Part shown: in pieces, positions 24,254-36,130 of the stretch | How positions within the stretch are numbered: the stretch's first letter is position 1 | Layout of the letters: each line of letters opens with the position of its first letter | Origin: Adineta steineri | Taxonomy: Eukaryota > Rotifera > Eurotatoria > Adinetida > Adinetidae | Assembly (NCBI GenBank): GCA_905250115.1 | Contig: CAJNOI010000070.1 | Coordinates: 169,856 to 233,855 of the forward strand | DNA length: 64,000 nucleotides | Direction: 5' to 3' | Position numbers and translations under genes: made by a program | Notes under the pieces: generated by a model | What the model was told of the DNA's origin: nothing | Seen by the model: the letters and a program-made list of their open reading frames with translations, nothing else | Databases searched by the model: none

Positions 24254-24922
24254 ATGGCCGATTCAAACGTGACAATAGATGCCGCTCTACCTCATCGTCC
24301 TAAAAAACCTCCTTTCGGTCCTGAAAAAGTAATAAAGAAAACAACTGGACTTTACAAGTCAAAACGATTTCACATTCAGCTTCTTCTACTTCTATCAGTC
24401 GCTATTGTATCTCTTGTCTTTGGTATTCGTTATGTACACAATTGTCCTATACAACCTAAGATTCCAATCTTTCTTATTGTTCAAGGTACTGTTCTCCTTC
24501 TTATTTTAATCATTCATGTAGTCGCTTTCGTTTATATTTTGTACATAACCATATTCAAATATTACGCTATTGGTATAATTGCTATCTTCACTGCTTTTCT
24601 CTGTTTATTTCTTTTCATTTGGTTCATTCTGGGCAATGTCTGGACTTTTAGTGCATTCAATCATGTTCAATTTACCAATGAAACAATTACAATCTCATAT
24701 TGTCATGGTACTCTTTATCAAGCTACTTTTTGGTTAATTATTTCTCAGTATCTTGTGGGTATATATTTTTGTTTATCATTCATATGGATTCCACAATCGG
24801 CTCATTCACCTACTAATGGTATTATTAAAGTACGAAAACAAATACCCAAAATCAAACGCATGTTAAAACTCAACACTGATCAGCCGTCATCAACAGTTAA
24901 CACGATAAGCATGCGATTTTAG
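24254..24922 (+). CDS. Four-helix membrane protein, TMEM272-like
   Basis: 222 residues, single exon. A basic, Pro-rich N-terminus (PKKPPFGPEKVIKKT) precedes four hydrophobic helices at about 43-60, 72-97, 104-127 and 157-178. After helix 1, HNCPIQPKIPIFLIVQG resembles the CP-x-x-x-x-IP-x-x-L motif of the TMEM272 family, small multi-pass proteins of unknown function. NET at the end of the third helix is a sequon in the predicted lumenal loop. The tail is basic and Ser/Thr-rich. The assignment rests on that one motif and the topology. Confidence 0.55.
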   Translation: MADSNVTIDAALPHRPKKPPFGPEKVIKKTTGLYKSKRFHIQLLLLLSVAIVSLVFGIRYVHNCPIQPKIPIFLIVQGTVLLLILIIHVVAFVYILYITIFKYYAIGIIAIFTAFLCLFLFIWFILGNVWTFSAFNHVQFTNETITISYCHGTLYQATFWLIISQYLVGIYFCLSFIWIPQSAHSPTNGIIKVRKQIPKIKRMLKLNTDQPSSTVNTISMRF

Positions 24923-25235
24923 CAAAAAATTTGTTGTATATCTGCTTATATACATTCTTATTATCAATGAAAACGATGGATAAACAAGTTAGAAATAATA
25001 AAAGTGATAAACTATCGTAGATTTTACAGATAATTTATGCACCATGAACGATTAAGTGATATATCAATGTAAAATTTCTACACTTACTTTATAGTTTGAT
25101 TAAATAAATTCCACTCTATGTACAGTCATGAGATTTAAATCAAGTATAAATTCGAATAAATTTTAGTCAATCAAGGCGACCCATTATATATAGCATGTTT
25201 TCTTATGAAAGACTGTGAGGATGACGGTATAGATA

Positions 25236-25262
25236 TGACAAGTGTGAGGGTGTGGGTGTGTA
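25236..25262. repeat. Telomere-like repeat, solo left arm
   Basis: Reads GTGAGGGTGTGGGTGTG, then TAATGAATATAATAA as in full copies. No right arm was found. Confidence 0.6.
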
Positions 25263-26759
25263 ATGAATATAATAATCGAAATGAATCTATTTTTTATGAA
25301 CTATTCAGATGAAAACTAAACGTTTGACATATAAAATAAGAAAGCTTCCTTTTTCGTTGTGATCATTAGACTTATTTAACGTAATCCCACATAATTTATC
25401 TTCAAAACAACTCGAAATAAAAGTTATCAATTAACTTTCTAAGAGATTTTTTGTTTCTAAACAACTATATATAACCTTTGTAAATCGTACTGCCAGTAAA
25501 TTCCATAATCCATTGAAATGTATTATAGGAAAAATGGGTCTTTTCTCTTTTCTCATCATACAGTTTGAGTTAGGGGAAATCTACATACACATTTGGATAG
25601 AGCTAGACAAGTCATACTGTGAATCTTACCAGGACAGTTCCATCAAGCACTTAAGTGAATACAACTAGCCCAGGTACACTTCAAATGTATCGAATATTTT
25701 TACTCGATAGATCCATTTCGATTAATCCTGAAACAAAAGCATATATACTTCATATATTGAACAATATGTGACAACTGGTGTACCTTATATCAAAGGTATA
25801 CAATAGGATGACATGATAAGAATACTTCGACAAACTAGTCAATTCTATTTTACAAAGATTGGTATTGTCAGTCAATTCCGGAGAAAATTTAGCAAATGAT
25901 AGAAAATTATCTGTTAATGTTACATAGCGACCTATTTTTTCTTTTTCTATTATATTTTTCTCTCGCTTCTGTTCTACCGATGTGTTATACATATGTGTCT
26001 TTTATGATCAACTGGTAACTTACTTTGTTAACGGATATCTTTTGTCAATAAGAAGAATTATTATTATTCATTAGCTGGAATAAAGATGAAGAAGCTTCTC
26101 GAAATCTTTCCTAGCTTGTTTCTTTCATCTATAAATACTTTATTTTCTTTTAAATAAATTGACTAAACAATTTACCAAAATAGGGTGACTGTGGATGATG
26201 AGAAGATTAATAAGATTTGTCACAATCATCTCTTCCAAAATAGTCCAGCTTCTATTAGAACCTATCAGGGTCTACGTTAGAAATTAGCTATTTTAAGAAA
26301 AAAGAGTCGTTCAAGATCTTGACCAAACGTTCTCGGAGTTGAAGAATCCGAATTCACCATCAATTTCTTAAAATCTATGCTCTCAGCCTAGAAAAAATTG
26401 ACGATGATGATAGAAATGCACTTATAAGGCATCTCTCTTACTGTGGGTGAGCGCAGAAATATACAGATAACAGGAAAAGACTGCTAGACCTTGGTAGACC
26501 ATGGCACATCGTTTATAGGTCTTTAATGGCCTGTTACTAACTGTTATATATCTTACAAATAAATCTTTCATATAAATAAATATAAAGATTGAGAATTATT
26601 TTGTAATTCATTTATATCATGAACTTTAACTGTCATATCATGTGCAGTTCGATCAAATACCGTAGAAAGATTGAGTTTTTTCTTCTATCAGACTATCTAC
26701 AAAGAAAGTTTCTGTATATTGCATTAAACATTCGGATGTGATCGTAGATATTATATTTA

Positions 26760-26783
26760 TTACACACCCACATCCTCAACGAT
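26760..26783. repeat. Telomere-like repeat, solo right arm
   Basis: Reads ACACACCCACATCCTCAAC, the complement of the family's left terminus. Confidence 0.6.
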
Positions 26784-26811
26784 ACACATGAAAGCAACAG
26801 TTATAAGTCTG

Positions 26812-27406
26812 TCAATGAACAGTTGTTCCTTGCTGTTGAAGTGTTGCTGTCAAATGCAGAGATTCTCCAACTGGCACGACACGATTTCTTCTTTGGTTTT
26901 CACATGCAAATAAGTATTTTAAAGCATTCAAAACTTGTATTCTGTAACGTTTTGAAGCTGCACAATAGCAATAAAATGAATCCTATAGAACATACGTTAT
27001 AATATATTATGTGAAATATAGGATGAACAAATCTTACCGCATAAAGTACAGTCAAGAAGACATTAAAAAAAAGTAGGATAAGTTGTTCTAGTGTTTGACG
27101 ATAGGCATCTTTGATCCAATTGGCACTGATTAGAAAATAAACTTGTAATATGGCAAAGGGAATTGAAAAGATAATCATATTAAATATTTGAAATATAACC
27201 ATGCTTGTCATTTGTTTTGTCAGTTTTGACAAACGATGTTGTCTGTCTTGCAAGACCTGACCGTGAATATGACGATAAGAGAAATAGCCAAATATAGAGA
27301 CTATGCTAATAGGAATACCTGTGAAGAGTCCAAACGCAATGAAGTAGGTACTATATTGGGCATATATAGCATTGGTCGATACACATCTTAAGTTGATTAG
27401 ATCTTG
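26812..27406 (-). CDS. Class A G-protein-coupled receptor, C-terminal half (truncated by gap)
   Basis: Two exons, 27038-27406 and 26812-26982, joined in phase by a GT-AG intron. Residues before helix 5 run into the N gap. Helix 5 is AFGLFTGIPISIVSIFGYFS and the third inner loop RHIHGQVLQDRQHRLSKLTKQ. Helix 6 is MTSMVIFQIFNMIIFSIPFA. Helix 7 includes LFFNVFLTVLYADSFYCYCA, and the tail begins ASKRYRIQVLNALKYL. The pattern is rhodopsin-like, similar to the FMRFamide-like orphan receptors expanded in bdelloids. The DSFYCYCA end of helix 7 replaces the usual NPxxY, common among these orphans. The ligand is unknown. Confidence 0.72.
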
Positions 27407-27506
27407 NNNNNNNNNNNNNNNNNNNNNNNNNNNNNNNNNNNNNNNNNNNNNNNNNNNNNNNNNNNNNNNNNNNNNNNNNNNNNNNNNNNNNNNNNNNNNN
27501 NNNNNN
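27407..27506. other. Assembly gap of 100 N
   Basis: A run of exactly 100 N, probably a fixed-size scaffold join. The GPCR (-) and the RBR gene (+) both lose their 5' portions here, so the true gap is likely larger. Confidence 0.95.
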
Positions 27507-30500
27507 GCACGAATACATCGATCATCAACAGTAATTCTTGCACAGAAACCACCCAAATTTATTCTTTATCATGAAATACTTAATATTAATGAAACAAATT
27601 ATTTAACTGTTATTTGCCCAGTTGAACTTGATTGGTTAAATAAATCTTGGCTCGATTCATTACCACGTTCACCTTTACAATGTGTATTCGAAGGTTATAC
27701 ATTTATTAATCTTGGTCCAACACTTTTACTTTCACTCGTTGGAAAAAGATGTCATAAACTACCACAACTTGAAGAACAATTAAATGTATTATTTGAAGTC
27801 GATCGTATACAATCAAAATTAACAATATGGGGTCATAAAGATAAACTTGTCAATGCTCAACAATATCTTCAACAGATTTTAGATAAAGAACGAGAAAAAT
27901 TACGTAATGAATTACAAGAATTTGAAATTATTGGTTCAACTAGAATCTTACTTGGTGCTGGTGCTGAACCTCGATTAGCCTTAATCGATGATGAATATAT
28001 CAAAATATTTCTTACAAATCTACCGAAAAAAATTACTGAAGAACAAATTCAAAGAAAATGTGAACAATATGGACAAGGTAAACTAAATCATTTTTTCTCT
28101 AAATATATTTCACAAAAAATGTTGCTTCGTTCAATTTAATATTATAGTTCGAAATGTAACAATGATTCGAACAAATCAAAATAGTAGTTCAGCTTCTGTT
28201 ACCTTCGTTGAATGTGACAATGCTCGAATGGCTGTTACTGAACTTGCACATCAAAAATGGGATGACTACGAAATATATGTCAGACCTAGTTACACTCGAA
28301 CATCAATCGATACACGAAAACAAAATTACACATTGAAAGCTCAATGGTATATGACTGAATCAGAAGGTAATGGTCGTGTAGGATTTAATAAACCTCAAGC
28401 AGCACAACAGGCCTATCAATTGTTTTCAAAACGACATAATTTTAACTGTCAATTTGAATTAAATCCTGTTAGTCCAACAGTAAAATGTTCCTGGCCGTTG
28501 ACGCCTCATCATGGTCATGCGATTATACATTTTGAATTAGTTGAACAAGCTCAAGAAGTAAGAATGAGAAAAATTTTACGGATAATTATTCCCATGATAA
28601 GCTGAAACAATATCATATTTGTTTATTTTTAATATTTTCTAGGCATTAGAAGCTCAGTATGAATATCCATTTCGAATTCAAGAAGGTCGACGATCAAATA
28701 CGTCGATATATGTTCGAAATGTTCCTCGACATTTTGATGAAACTAATTTGAAAGCAATTTTTACTCAGTGTACTGATGTAATGATACTTCGAGCTCGACA
28801 AAATACTACGATGTCTACGCCGGTTGGAATGGAAAATATTGTTTGTGAATTATTCAATACATATTCATCATTTCAATCTCAATCAATTTTTATTGAACCA
28901 AATCTAAATGATGGTCATGTTATAGCCTATGTTCAGTTTACTGATGAACAAGAAATGCGAATAGCTGTGAATGATATAAGCAATAAAAATCTTTCGATGG
29001 GCTCAGGAAAATTACAAATTAAAATCCAACAACCACGACAATTAAAATTCACAACAAAAAGAAGTGAAATGAAAGAAGATGAATTTCGTATTAAATTTAG
29101 TAAATTACCAGCTCATGTCGATGAGAGATTTCTTCTACAAGAGCTCAATCAACATAATCTTAGTAATTCTATTACTTATGTAGCAGTATATCGTATAAAA
29201 CTACCAGAAAGTTATTCATTCAATCGATCTAATATAATAATGACTGAAGATAATAAGAAAGCATTAATAAATCTTAAATCACTTTTTTCATCTCAAGATC
29301 ATTTCTATTCTGAGCCAGAAATTGATATTCGTCCAGCTACGGAAGATGGTCGTGTCGCTGCATATATTCGTTTTCATGATCCTCGAGAAATCATAACAGC
29401 TATTGATATATGTGATTCATTAAATAATGATACCATTCGAAATATTGGTTTGAAATATCTTCATTTTATTCCTCTTATTTCTCATCGAATTGTCCTTCAC
29501 GATACACTAGCACAAGCAATTAAAAATAAACTTGAACAAACTATAAAAACAATCCAAGATGATTCAAAGTTTTCAAATATAAATTTATTTAAAAAATCTA
29601 GTATGATAAATGATAAACCCAATGTTGTTATTTCTATTCGTGGAGAAAATATTCCTCAACTTTATAGAGCACGTATACTGTTTAATGATTTACTAAATGG
29701 TCTATTATTTCAACTTTATGATCATTCATGGGTAAGTTGAATGTAACTGAGAACTACAGCTCGATTAATTATTTTCTACTTGTTACTTAGGTTACAATGC
29801 TTTTTGATGCAACAGGACAAAAATTTCTTCGTGATCTTCAAAATCGTACTCGTACATATATTTGGTGGAATTGGAAATCAACATTTCTACGAATCTTTGG
29901 TGAAGATCAAGCATGTCAAGATGCACATAAACAAATAAATACTTTCATTCAAGAAACAATTTTACAACGTGAATATTCAATTACTATTCCTATTCCCAAA
30001 GGTCAGTAATAAATTTACGTTCAATTATTTCTATTTAATACTTTTATATATTAAAAGATTGTATTCGACAATGTATTCAAAATGCAAATTTATTTCGAGA
30101 ATTAAACAATAAGCAAACAAAAGTTGTAATCAATATGATTAAACATTTTATTGTGGTTAATGGTGATCGTGAAATAGTAAATGAATGTGAACGTAAAGTG
30201 AACGACCTTCTGAATAAATTCGCACGTGTATCTAATCAATCAAATGAAAAAATGATGATAGATATGAAGAATACTTGTCCTATCTGTATGTGTGATTTTG
30301 ATTCTCCTTATGCATTCCAACAATGTGGACATACATTCTGTCATTCATGTCTTACGGCTTATTTCGATACATATTTTGATGCTACTATGAGTTTTACTAG
30401 TTTTAAATTAACTTGTCCAATTCAAGAATGTAATGAAGTTTGTCTCATACGTGATATTGTTTCGATACTTAGCTTTGAACGAATGGCTCGTCTAGCAATG

Positions 30501-31066
30501 ATTGCTTTTCAAATTTATATTCGTCGTAACGATAATAATCTAGTTCAATGTATGGGTATCGATTGTAAACAGGTTTGAAATGTTTATTACTGATCATTTA
30601 AGATATTAAATATAGACATAGTTTCTTTAGGTATATCGTCCATCGAAATATTCAACGATGTATTTTTGTGATCAATGTATAAAAGTCTATTGTACATCGT
30701 GTGAAGTTGAATATCATACTGGTATGACATGTGAGCAATATAAAAGATTACATGAAGAAAAAAATGAAGATGCTATTTTGGAATATAATCTTGGTAAATT
30801 ATCTTACAAACCTTGTCCTAAATGTCGTACACCAATTGATAAATTTACTGGATGCAATGCTGTTAAATGTACAATATGTAATATTCAATTTTGTTGGCGT
30901 TGTTTAACAACCGATGAAACCGATAGTAAGTTTCATTGAAATAGAAAACTAATAGTTTTTCTTTTTTCTTTATTCTTTTATAGTTCATGAACACTTTACT
31001 AATCCAAGTTCATCATGCTATAATAAAATGTTGGATGGAGATGTAAATGACATGGAATTTATATAA
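27507..31066 (+). CDS. RBR-type E3 ubiquitin ligase with RNA-binding-like N-terminal region, 5' end missing
   Basis: Exons 27507-28077, 28148-28557, 28643-29731, 29791-30001, 30058-30572, 30631-30925, 30984-31066 keep one frame for 1057 residues; the start lies in the gap. Several RRM-like units occur (IKIFLTNLPKKITEEQIQRK, SIYVRNVPRHFDETNLKAIF, RIKFSKLPAHVDERFLLQEL). RING1 starts CPICMCDFDSPYAFQQCGHTF (from 834 of the fragment). The IBR includes CDQCIKVYCTSCEVEYH. RING2 is CPKCRTPIDKFTGCNAVKC, with the catalytic Cys in GCNAVK (1007). RBR ligases pass ubiquitin through this Cys from an E2. The domain order recalls plant DEAH11/12 without a visible helicase; a helicase could be in the missing part. 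The usual His after GCN is Ala here. Confidence 0.85.
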
Positions 31067-31865
31067 CAGTAAAATATGTCTTCTTCGTAATCAAGATTAA
31101 ATTATTTATTCTTTCTTATTGTCTAACAATATTTAAATCAGCGAAAATTCATTATTTTTTTTCTTCTCTTGAACATTTATTCTTACTATATATTTGAAAG
31201 TTGTGAAGTATCTGTGATTAATTCGAATTTATTCAAAAAAAGACGATGTTTTAGTACGAATAATGTATATTTCTATACAATATCAAAAATAAACTTGTGT
31301 TTCATCTCATTGCTGATGTTAGTAACGATTTTATAAAATAAAAATATAAGATGTCTGATTTTTTTTTTCATACAACTGTAGAAAAAGACACCTATGAGTC
31401 GTTGGAGGAAAGAAAGAACACAATGGTAGCTGCGATGAATAAGCTGATTTATTGAATATTAACTGCGCAAAAATGCAAAACAAATATTGAAATCAATGAA
31501 GGATGTAAAATAACGAATTACTTCCTAGCAAACATTGTAGAGAAGATTATTTTGACAGAGAAATGTAAATATAAATTTGTGTTTTTGTTTTTTTTGATGA
31601 ATAGATTGGTAGAAATTTTAAAAAAAATTGGAAACTCATTGTAAGTTCAAATCAATGAATTATTTACGTTTTATGAGTCATAAATATTTGGAATAATAAT
31701 TGAGACAGTATTACTATTCTTTGCTCGTTCTGTTATTGACTTTCTCTACTCTTTCTTTATGGCTTTTTCGTTCTTCCGATAGAATTATTTTTTCTACATA
31801 CATAAGAGACATAGTATGAATAAATACTAGTCATTTATTCTTTTTTCTCCAACATAAATTCACAT
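31067..31865. other. Intergenic
   Basis: AT-rich spacer between two plus-strand genes. No feature recognised. Confidence 0.5.
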
Positions 31866-33117
31866 ATGAATAAAAGATCATTATCTCCACCACCATCTTA
31901 CGCTTCTGTTGTCAATGGTAATTATCATGAGTATTGTTCATACTAATATTTGTATCGAAATTATTTAGAATTACGTGAAGAATATCAGCATAGTTTTGAT
32001 GAACTTGTCAGACGCTTTAATAGTAAGTATTTCTTACAAACTACATGATATCAAATACATATCAATCCATGTAGTTAGTCCAATTTTTGCTGAAAAATTA
32101 AACAAATTGAAAGGTTATGAAATTGTTTTCATTTGCGATGATTCAGGTTCAATGAAAGCACCACTCGGTAAATTATTATTATTTCATATTTATATGTTGA
32201 CTTCATAATTGTTCAGGTGATGTTACTAATCCACTTGGACCACAAAAAACACGCTGTAAGATTCAATATCATATGAGAATAGCGTATCAATGTTTATTTT
32301 TATTTTAGGGGATGAATTAAAGGAAACAGTATCGATTGTTGTCGATCTCGCTAGTGTTTTTGATCCAGATGGTATTGATGTCTATTTCCTCAATCGTGAA
32401 TCAATGGTTAATGTACGCAAATCATCAGAATTAGAAAATATCTTTGCTATGGAACCAGAAGGTACATAAAAAAAATTAAATTTTTTATCAATGACTTTTG
32501 TTTAAATAATATTTTAGGTTCAACGCCGATTGTTCCTGTTCTTCGACAAGTACTTCGAGAGAAGCGTAATCAAATTTATGAACGTAAATTACTCATTATT
32601 ATAGCTACTGATGGTGTACCAACAGATGAACGAGAACGTCCAGATAGTCATACATTAGAACATGTTCTTAAAAATGAACGTCAACCCATCGATCGAATAC
32701 CAGTTACGATCGTTGCGTGTACAGGTTAGTTGAAAACAATTTTTTCGATAATAGTCTGGTCGTTATATTGTTATTTGTTTTAGATGATGATACATGTATG
32801 GAATATTTGAATGATTGGGATGAAAAAATTCCAAACCTCGATGTTATTGACGATTATGAAAGTGAAAAGAAAGAAATTCAGAAATGTCAAGGCAAAGATT
32901 TTCCATTTGGTTTTGGTGATGTAAGTTCTATCCAGTGTTAGATTACTATTCATTGTCTTTTTTTTATTTATAGTACATAGTCAAAATTCTTATGGGTGGT
33001 ATTGATAGTTGGATTGATAATTTAGATGAAAAGAAAGTGACTGTAGATAATCAAACACAGTCTAATAGAATGACATATAATTTTTCTGAAGGTGCTTCAC
33101 CCTCGAACTATAGATAA
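31866..33117 (+). CDS. von Willebrand factor A-domain protein, eight exons
   Basis: Exons 31866-31917, 31969-32022, 32075-32167, 32217-32255, 32309-32461, 32518-32724, 32784-32920, 32974-33117, all GT-AG and in phase, give 292 residues. The start MNKRSLSPPPSYASV is Pro-rich, with a PPSY-type motif. The VWA domain has an intact metal site: DDSGS (57-61, DxSxS), the Thr in GSTPIVPVL, and the Asp in IIIATDGVPTD. RWDELKETVSIVVDLASVFD forms the second helix. It is a cytosolic VWA protein of the kind found in fungi and rotifers. No transmembrane segment or signal peptide is present. The binding partner is unknown. Confidence 0.82.
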
Positions 33118-33550
33118 TATTCAAATACTTAAGAATATCGACGAAGTTAAAGTATATTGTTATCTATTAAAATGACATATTTTTCTTTTTTATGTCTTTT
33201 TAAATAAATCATGTATATATTGTTGTTATTTTCAAGCGATTTTATAACTGGATCAAAAACTATTTGGTATAGATCCACCTGATTTATCGTCATTTGTCTT
33301 TCATATCCATGTTGCAGGATCAATAATAATTATTAATTCTTTTCCATTCATCTTATTTACATAGATATGGTGTGTCACTTTTATTTGTTGTTTGTGCAAG
33401 TACATAATGAAATTCTCGTGTATGTAATACATGATTCTTAATTCAATGAATTGAGTTTTGCATGATCTATTCGTTTTCGATTTACTACTTACGTTAGACT
33501 TCTTTTTTAATTTATCAAGCTTTTTATATGAGTAATTATCAAACAATTAC
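33118..33550. other. Intergenic, no feature seen
   Basis: AT-rich. The 81-codon frame at 33301-33546 (-) is not supported by any motif. Confidence 0.45.
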
Positions 33551-33567
33551 TCACATCCTCAAGATGG
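33551..33567. repeat. Telomere-like repeat, solo right terminus
   Basis: CACATCCTCAAGATGG is the complement of the ATCTTGAGG terminus seen at 3484 and 38310. It sits immediately before the FG-GAP remnant. Confidence 0.5.
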
Positions 33568-33576
33568 TTTTTTCTT

Positions 33577-33753
33577 GGATATGGCAAAAGATCTTTTACA
33601 AGTGAAAGAAAATTTTCAACTGGTTTAAATTTATATGATATTGTTATTGGTGATTTTAATAATGATAATCGAAAAGATATTGTTGTGACAAATAGTAAGA
33701 ATAATGATTTTAGTATTTATCTTAGTTTATGTAAGAGAAATTGTCTAAAATAA
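33577..33753 (+). pseudogene. FG-GAP/VCBS repeat remnant
   Basis: An open segment without a start reads GYGKRSFTSERKFSTGLN, then YDIVIGDFNNDNRKDIVVTN and ends IYLSLCKRNCLK. The DFNNDNRKD Ca2+-binding loop is diagnostic of an FG-GAP blade. One blade only, so it is a fragment of a larger extracellular beta-propeller gene. Confidence 0.6.
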
Positions 33754-34107
33754 GTATAAGATATTTATCTGATATTGAACTATATGATATTATCATTAAT
33801 AACTTTCATAGTGACGAAAGAAATGTTTTTGTGGTTATTAATTGATAAAATCTATGTCAATCAAAAAAATATTATTTTATTTTATTTATTGTAAGTATTA
33901 CATATAAATTTTTGTTAGTATTTGTATTATTAATAAAAGGTTAGTAAATATTCAAATAGATTTATAAGAGATAATTTCAAATTCTTCTCTTCATAAAAAA
34001 ATGTTAGTTATGTTTTTAGGGTTCTGGTATTACATATAATTAATCAATAAAAAAAGAAACAAACAAAACGATTTGAATTGATCAATTAAAGTCAAAAGAG
34101 ATATATA
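33754..34107. other. Spacer between two FG-GAP remnants
   Basis: AT-rich, no feature seen. Confidence 0.4.
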
Positions 34108-34389
34108 TTAACACATTTTGACTAAAGTCTGTATATGATCTGCATTATAACTTGCTATAACAATATCCATCCATTTGTCTTGATTTAAATTAGTAATAGC
34201 AAGTGAATAAGGAAGATAATTATAACCTAAAGGATATGATGTTGCATTTGTAAAGGTTCCGTTTCCACATCCATAAAGTAGAAGTATATTGTTAGTACCA
34301 GAATTAGTAATAGCAAGATCTAATTGATTATCATTATTTAAATTTCTAAGGGCAATAGTATATGGACGAGTTTCTTTGTTGAACATCAA
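34108..34389 (-). pseudogene. FG-GAP/VCBS repeat remnant, opposite orientation
   Basis: A 93-codon frame holds two blades: RNLNNDNQLDLAITNSGTNN and TNLNQDKWMDIVIASYNADH, both with the N-x-D-x-x-x-D Ca2+ loop, joined by GCGNGTFTNATSYPLG. There is no signal peptide and too few blades for a propeller, so it is probably a gene fragment. These proteins form large families in bdelloids. Confidence 0.6.
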
Positions 34390-34558
34390 CGTAATAAAAT
34401 ATAAAATAAAACGCTCACTTTATTTGTGCGATATATTTTAACAATACCGTTACGATCGGATTTTTACTGAGAGGTACCGCTGTTCATGTGGTGCATTTTT
34501 TATAATAATATTTGTGATAATTGATTGGAGATTATAGTATATTATGAAATTGTATATA

Positions 34559-35492
34559 CATAGTGCAGTCAAAAAGTTCTGTCACTTTCAAATATTTATT
34601 TATAGAAAAAACATTTTGGTGATCTTTTTATAGTAAATGCTCGAAGTAATCCCCATGATGTTCTATATAAAGTTTCATCCTTTCAATCCATTTCTAGAAT
34701 GTCTTTTGGTAATCGTGAATAGGTACTGAAAGAAGCTCCCTGGATAAAACTTGTTGCATCTGGGCATGTATCAAGGCCACGTTTTAGATAATTGAACAGC
34801 CAAAAATCTGAAGGTACATGGTCAGGTGAATATAGTGGATGAGCCATAACTTTGATTTTTTCTTCTTGAAGATAATTAAAATGGAGAACAATATTTTCCA
34901 TACGTACTACTGCATTTTTTTAATGTAAATTTATACTATCTTCTGTTGATAATGGTTTTTTCTTATGTAAATTTTTTACTGATATCTTCGAGTACCCACC
35001 ACAACAAGTGATGTATTAACTGTGTCTAAGATGCCAGTAACATAATCAATAATAATATGTGGATCATCATTCACCAGGTCTTTAGCTCGATTAATATTTT
35101 GTTGAGTGATGCCGGATAACGGACGACCACTCCGGGGATTATCTTCCAAGGACTCTCGCTCATTTGAAAATCGTTGAATCCGCCGACTAACTGTACTATA
35201 TGAAACTACATCTTGCCCTTAAAAAGCAGTTAATTCATTATGAATTTGTGTAGCTGTTAACCCTAATAATAAACGAGTTTTTATATACAAGCGAATGCAC
35301 TGTTTTTCTACATGAAAATAGAGGTATTCAAAAAGTTCGTTGAAATTTTGCCATAATAAACGCTTGTGAAACTTCGTATTGGTATTTTAATATATAACAA
35401 ATGTCACTACTAGAATATGTCAATATGGGGAATAAAAGCAATTAGGGCGAAATTTTAGAGAGCTGTTGCCAAAAATTTTTGACCACCCTATG
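34559..35492 (-). mobile_element. Mariner-like transposon, internally deleted
   Basis: 934 bp flanked by TA on both sides. Imperfect terminal repeats start CATAGTGCAGTCAAAAAG on the left and CATAGGGTGGTCAAAAAT on the reverse of the right end (about 20 of 26 match). Inside, on the minus strand, the helix-turn-helix end reads YSTVSRRIQRF and SLEDNPRSGRP, and the transposase C-terminus reads HPLYSPDHVPSDFWLFNYL. The last catalytic Asp lies in the SPDxxPSDF block. The middle catalytic part is missing and frames are broken. Autonomous mariners are about 1.3 kb, so this copy is dead. Confidence 0.88.
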
Positions 35493-35965
35493 TAGTTGTA
35501 CCTCGTTGTTTAGAATGGCATGTATTTTACAAATAGTGGATAGGTTTACTGTTTATTACCTAATTGATTAACAGCAAGCAGAAGGTGTCTCTGGAAACAA
35601 GAAAATCGAGAAGAGAAATACTTTTTAACATATGATTTGCTAGAATAAAATCTTGAGATGTGAAATGTGATTTCGTGATGAGATCGGAATATCTTCGGAT
35701 GTACGAATGAATGAGAGATAGAGAGTTATTAGCTGGCCGTCACGAGTAGGATCATGGGCAATCGATCTTTAACTACAGTTTAGTTTAGAATTCGTGAGCA
35801 TGATTGATAAAAGAACCTGCGGGTTTATCTGAAATTCCTCGCGGTGACTGTTGAATTGTATGTTGGCATCGTAATAAAGTGAAAAATGCTGTATAAGTTT
35901 TACTCAATGTGCGTGTTTGCTAGAAAACTACGGAAACGTATTTTGAATCTAATTTAATGATTGTA

Positions 35966-36013
35966 GAGGGTGTGCGTGTGCATATTAAACTAATCAATAA
36001 CACCTGCATCCTC
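35966..36013. repeat. Telomere-like hairpin repeat
   Basis: GAGGGTGTGCGTGTG on the left, ACACCTGCATCCTC on the right, with an AATAA-rich spacer. Confidence 0.75.
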
Positions 36014-36047
36014 TGGCTCTTGCTCGTTGTATCTAATCACTTATTGT

Positions 36048-36130
36048 AGGGTTTAAGGGTATATGTAGGTATAGGTCTGTGTATGGAGTATTACTAAGAA
36101 TCCACACCCATACGCACCCTCATGCCCGTG
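36048..36130. repeat. Telomere-like hairpin repeat, diverged
   Basis: GTAGGGTTTAAGGGTATATG on the left. The right arm reads CCACACCCATACGCACCC and then TCATGCCCGTG. The spacer has GTATTACTAAGAA. Confidence 0.7.

Larger units (their letters stand above)
24923..26811. other. Intergenic with two solo telomere-like arms
   Basis: No gene recognised. Solo arms lie at 25236-25262 and 26760-26783. The stretch 26180-26500 is less AT-rich than its surroundings and may be an old repeat, but no frame or arms could be confirmed. Confidence 0.45.

Noticed and set aside
26180..26500. Less AT-rich stretch considered as a degenerate transposase gene
   Set aside because: Short peptide-like runs are broken by many stops and match no family I can name; no terminal repeats seen.
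27372..27506. Apparent frames crossing the N run on both strands
   Set aside because: N codons are not evidence of coding. The frames on either side belong to two different genes on opposite strands.
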